In this document: piece by piece, positions 14,242 through 16,320 of the stretch
Position numbering within the stretch: position 1 is the first letter of the stretch
How the letters are laid out: each line of letters begins with the position of its first letter
Notes under the pieces: model-generated
Database searches by the model: none
Seen by the model: the letters and a program-made list of their open reading frames with translations, nothing else
What the model was told of the DNA's origin: nothing
Position numbers and translations under genes: made by a program
Source of the DNA: Candidatus Aegiribacteria sp.
GTDB taxonomy: Bacteria > Fermentibacterota > Fermentibacteria > Fermentibacterales > JCC-6
Direction: 5' to 3'
Length of the DNA stretch: 16,320 nt
Assembly: GCA_030642525.1 (NCBI GenBank)
Contig: DAOWNO010000016.1
Coordinates: 1 to 16,320, forward strand

Positions 14242-14514
14242 ACTTTACTCAACTGAAAAAATAGTAGTATTAAATTCTGGAATAATGCAAGGTGCAGAAT
14301 TGACCGGATTAAAATTCCAGAAATAACTGAATTAGTATCTTCCGACAGATCCAGAAATAGCTGGTGATTTATAGAGGAAATATTCTTTCATTTTGTACTG
14401 ATCAATCTGAATAATTAGCACATTCCCCACTCGAACCTCTAGAAATGGTCTGCAAATCTGTACGGACTATTCCCCCTGGCAAGATGATTTACCAGGATAG
14501 GGATTAGGTAAATA
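14242..14514. other. Non-coding stretch without recognisable gene
   Basis: I see no convincing frame or RNA here. Two small inverted repeats are present: TTCTGGAA (14275-14282) with TTCCAGAA (14315-14322), and TTTACC (14488-14493) with GGTAAA (14507-14512). The second sits right at the break point of the truncated oxidoreductase copy. Confidence 0.5.
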
Positions 14515-14610
14515 TTAGCAGAACCGGCAGACATCAGAATCAAGCTCCTCAAACCGGTAGTTACCGGACGAAAGGTCAATATGGAGTATTCTGCCGCACC
14601 AGCCTGTCAT
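14515..14610 (-). pseudogene. Truncated 5' fragment of a second aldehyde:ferredoxin oxidoreductase gene
   Basis: Reading from ATG 14610-14608, 31 codons align without gaps to the start of the intact AOR at 12253: MTG-x-x-GRILH-(I/V)-DLSSG-x-YRFEE-x-D-x-D-x-CRF. By my count 74 of 93 bases and 23 of 31 residues agree, and most base changes are in third positions. Similarity ends abruptly where the intact gene reads TGG ATT GGT; the copy reads TGC TAA. It is too short to function. The conserved W5 has become C. A TATAAT (14623-14618) lies just upstream of the ATG. It is the leftover of a diverged second AOR gene rather than a fresh duplication. Confidence 0.85.
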
Positions 14611-14698
14611 TTTTCTCATTATATCATGATTCACTACAGAGTATGCTTCTCCATTCTGCTATTCTGAACTATGCCCACTGATAGGACGAATATGTTTA

Positions 14699-14939
14699 TA
14701 TGATGCATATGATCCCAATCTCCAACTGGATGAAGCCGCAGGTGATGAACCTGATATATGGAATTTTACAGCTACAGACAGCCTTTATCAGGAGCCTGGT
14801 ATCTTTGCTCTGTCCGGATATGATTCAGGCCAATATTGCCATTATGGACGTTTCATTTGATGACGTTGAAATAACTGATGAGACCACACTTGATCTTCAA
14901 AGCAGTTCCTGGGCATTCCTGAAAGCTCATTTCATGTAG
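14699..14939 (+). pseudogene. Frameshifted 3' remnant of a secreted-protein gene
   Basis: From 14699 the frame reads YDAYDPNLQLDEAAGDEPD, then WNFTATDSLYQEPGIFALSG and YDSGQYCHYGRF before stopping at TGA near 14855. One base over, the sequence continues as FDDVEITDETTLDLQSSSWAFLKAHFM and ends at TAG 14937-14939. Joined across a one-base shift at about 14848-14855, they form a plausible beta-sandwich end (FALSGYD...YGRF...DDVEIT) followed by an S-W-x3-K-x2-F tail that I recall as common at the C-terminus of secreted proteins in Fermentibacteria-like genomes. No start or signal peptide remains. The 79-codon frame beginning at 14700 is therefore a mixture of wrong frame and real frame. It overlaps the end of the convergent patatin gene by eight bases. 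Confidence 0.65.
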
Positions 14940-15840
14940 CTTTTCCGGAACCAAACAATCTTCTGAACGGACCACCGCTCGAAATCCGTTTTAATTTGTC
15001 AAGATGCCCTGCTGCGACCTCTTTCCCTTTTTCAATGCATTCTTCATACATTCCGAAATCAGTCCAGTGAGTATCTCCAGTATCGATTTCAACGACATAG
15101 TCAGCTTTCTCGATGAGCATCCTGAATAATTTCAATTTCGCAAGCTCATCACCTCTTAAAATAACACTCATGGAACTTTCAAGTCTTCCGGGAGGGGAAG
15201 GCTCATAACCGAAAATAGCACCTATTACTATATTTGCGCCCAGTTTCCTTGCTGCCGTTATGGGCGCATTCGCCGTTACTCCGCCATCAACCAGTATTTT
15301 TCCATCCAGCCTTACTGTCGGAAATAACCCGGGAATAGCAGTGCTCGCTCTCACAGCATCCCTGATTAAGCCTTCCCTGAACAGCACATCTTCACCCGAT
15401 ATAAGGTCAAGCGCAACCGCTGCAAATGGAAGTTTTGTATCCTTGAATGTCTTTTCTCCAAACAGTTCATCAAAAAGCCTCAATACCTGAACCTCAGAAA
15501 TAAGTGACGGCCTGGTCGCCGCCTCGGCAAATGTGAGGCTCATTTTCAGTTTGTTTCTGATCCTGTCGAACCAGTGATCTTCTTCAACTGATTTGAATTT
15601 ATCCAGTTTCAGATCTCTGAATACATCGGATTCTATAAGTATCCGAAGTTTAGCTTTCATTTTCTCAATATCAGGTTCAAGGGCATAAGCTGCCCCAATG
15701 ACCGCTCCGATACTCGTTCCTGAAATAATATCAATAGGAATTCCGTTTTTCTTGAGAACTTCAAGGAAACCTATATGTGCAAGTCCTTTTGCCCCGCCGC
15801 CTGCAAGCGCAATACCAACCCTGGGTTTCTTAAACAGCAT
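14932..15840 (-). CDS. Patatin-like phospholipase (RssA type), 302 aa
   Basis: Patatin-family enzymes are lipid acyl hydrolases using a Ser-Asp dyad. The oxyanion loop GGGAKG is at residues 14-19, the nucleophile elbow GTSIG at 41-45 gives S43, and the catalytic D185 is in VDGG (184-187). Other typical stretches are HIGFLEVL, RASTAIPGLFP (164-174), and VTANAPITAARKLGANIVIG. The length and layout fit the single-domain bacterial RssA-like group. There is no signal peptide or outer-membrane barrel, so it is probably cytoplasmic or peripheral on the inner membrane. AAGGAG lies just before ATG 15840. Its 3' end runs convergent into the secreted-protein remnant. It stands alone, without operon partners in the window. 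The lipid substrate is unknown. Confidence 0.93.
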   Translation of the reverse strand: MLFKKPRVGIALAGGGAKGLAHIGFLEVLKKNGIPIDIISGTSIGAVIGAAYALEPDIEKMKAKLRILIESDVFRDLKLDKFKSVEEDHWFDRIRNKLKMSLTFAEAATRPSLISEVQVLRLFDELFGEKTFKDTKLPFAAVALDLISGEDVLFREGLIRDAVRASTAIPGLFPTVRLDGKILVDGGVTANAPITAARKLGANIVIGAIFGYEPSPPGRLESSMSVILRGDELAKLKLFRMLIEKADYVVEIDTGDTHWTDFGMYEECIEKGKEVAAGHLDKLKRISSGGPFRRLFGSGKAT

Positions 15841-16320
15841 CAGTCTCCTTCTCTATTCATCTACTATTAAACCAAATATCTCATCTTATAAGAACCGGTG
15901 AAACCAAATTCCTGTAATATTCGAGAATTCATCCCCACAGCACCAATAATTAAGGAATATCGGATTTCACTATCTGCCGGCATTTCATTAATAAGCACTC
16001 CTCTGCCTCCATTATGTCCTTGTTCTCTGTAAATCTATAGTGTAGTTCAGTCAGAGTAACAACTGTTGTGATTGTCTGAAGCTTCCGATGCTTTTCTTCC
16101 TCGGAAGTTTCCCCTGTATTCTGAACTAAAATCTAATCAGGTGACGCAGTCCAGCTGACTAAGACAGGATCTGTCACGGCTGTACTTGTAGAGTCAAAGA
16201 CTCCGATACTCGGTAAACTGCCCTGGACATGATCAGGAGGAGTAAAAGTGTCATTCATATCTATTGAAAATGATTATTACGCAGTAGATTTCTCCTCTAC
16301 CCCTTAACCGGATGCATCAC
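15841..16320. other. Region upstream of the patatin gene with no intact gene
   Basis: About 480 bp to the window end hold no convincing complete gene. There is a short inverted repeat, CTTCCGA (16082-16088) with TCGGAAG (16101-16107), and a 41-codon minus-strand frame listed separately. I did not recognise a promoter for the patatin gene with confidence. Confidence 0.5.
16133..16258 (-). pseudogene. Possible remnant of a secreted protein (fibronectin III-like end)
   Basis: From ATG 16258-16256 a 41-codon frame runs to TAG 16135-16133. Its end, SIGVFDSTSTAVTDPVLVSW followed by TASPD, resembles the start of a fibronectin type III strand pattern (V-x-V-S-W-T-A-S-P). In-frame stops TAA TAA lie just upstream. 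It is too short to be a domain, so if real it is a remnant. The resemblance is weak. Confidence 0.25.

Noticed and set aside
14274..14323. Inverted repeat ATTCTGGAAT / ATTCCAGAAA as mobile-element ends
   Set aside because: Only about 9 bp, 30 bp apart, with no transposase, no target duplication and no second copy noticed in the window.
14431..14437. GGTTCGA on the minus strand as a tRNA T-loop
   Set aside because: The flanking bases do not form a T stem, and no acceptor, anticodon or D arms can be drawn around it.
14700..14939. 79-codon plus-strand frame as an intact gene
   Set aside because: Its first two-thirds look like out-of-frame translation; the neighbouring frame reads as a sensible protein until a one-base shift. 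A remnant explains both.

Overview
The window appears to come from an uncultivated bacterium of the FCB group. The main clue is the 502-residue secreted protein at 12697-14205, which ends in a domain resembling a type IX secretion sorting tail. The frameshifted remnant at 14699-14939 ends in a W-x3-K-x2-F tail, which I associate from memory with secreted proteins of Fermentibacteria-like and WOR-3-like lineages. A tungsten-type aldehyde:ferredoxin oxidoreductase suggests anaerobic metabolism. The phylum assignment is inference. I saw no tRNA, rRNA, CRISPR array or complete insertion sequence.

Layout. 1-516 (minus strand): a DUF2007-type small protein, with the start of a membrane or secreted protein one base behind it that runs off the window. 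600-2023 (plus): a TPP riboswitch directly ahead of thiC (thiamin pyrimidine synthesis). 2118-2771 (plus): two small uncharacterised proteins, the second an internal duplication. 4692-2790 (minus): a winged-helix regulator with a degenerate nucleotidyltransferase-like domain and an MFS transporter 13 bp behind it, under a sigma70-type promoter that would give a leaderless mRNA. 5948-4746 (minus): kbl, 2-amino-3-ketobutyrate CoA ligase. 9295-6053 (minus): a 1080-residue fusion of a diguanylate cyclase, a MalT/STAND-like ATPase and TPR repeats, with a run of ten G encoding its P-loop. 12253-9351 (minus): a tungsten aldehyde oxidoreductase and a two-domain class II aldolase joined by a 4-bp GTGA overlap. 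12697-14205 (plus): the secreted protein, with its own AT-rich promoter region and a strong 3' hairpin. 14242-14940: a gene graveyard holding the first 31 codons of a second aldehyde oxidoreductase and the frameshifted 3' end of a secreted-protein gene. 15840-14932 (minus): a patatin-like phospholipase. 15841-16320: no intact gene, only a possible 41-codon remnant.

How the genes work together. The tightest unit is the oxidoreductase-aldolase pair: an aldolase that releases an aldehyde and an oxidoreductase that converts it to the acid while reducing ferredoxin. The diguanylate cyclase fusion starts 55 bp after the aldolase stop on the same strand and may be co-transcribed. The regulator and transporter form a second unit, with the regulator a likely local controller of efflux or uptake. 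thiC is controlled by thiamin pyrophosphate. The stretch from about 12330 to 14940 stands apart: it is AT-rich, holds a secreted-protein gene, and is followed by remnants of two other genes, which suggests a site of repeated insertion and loss.
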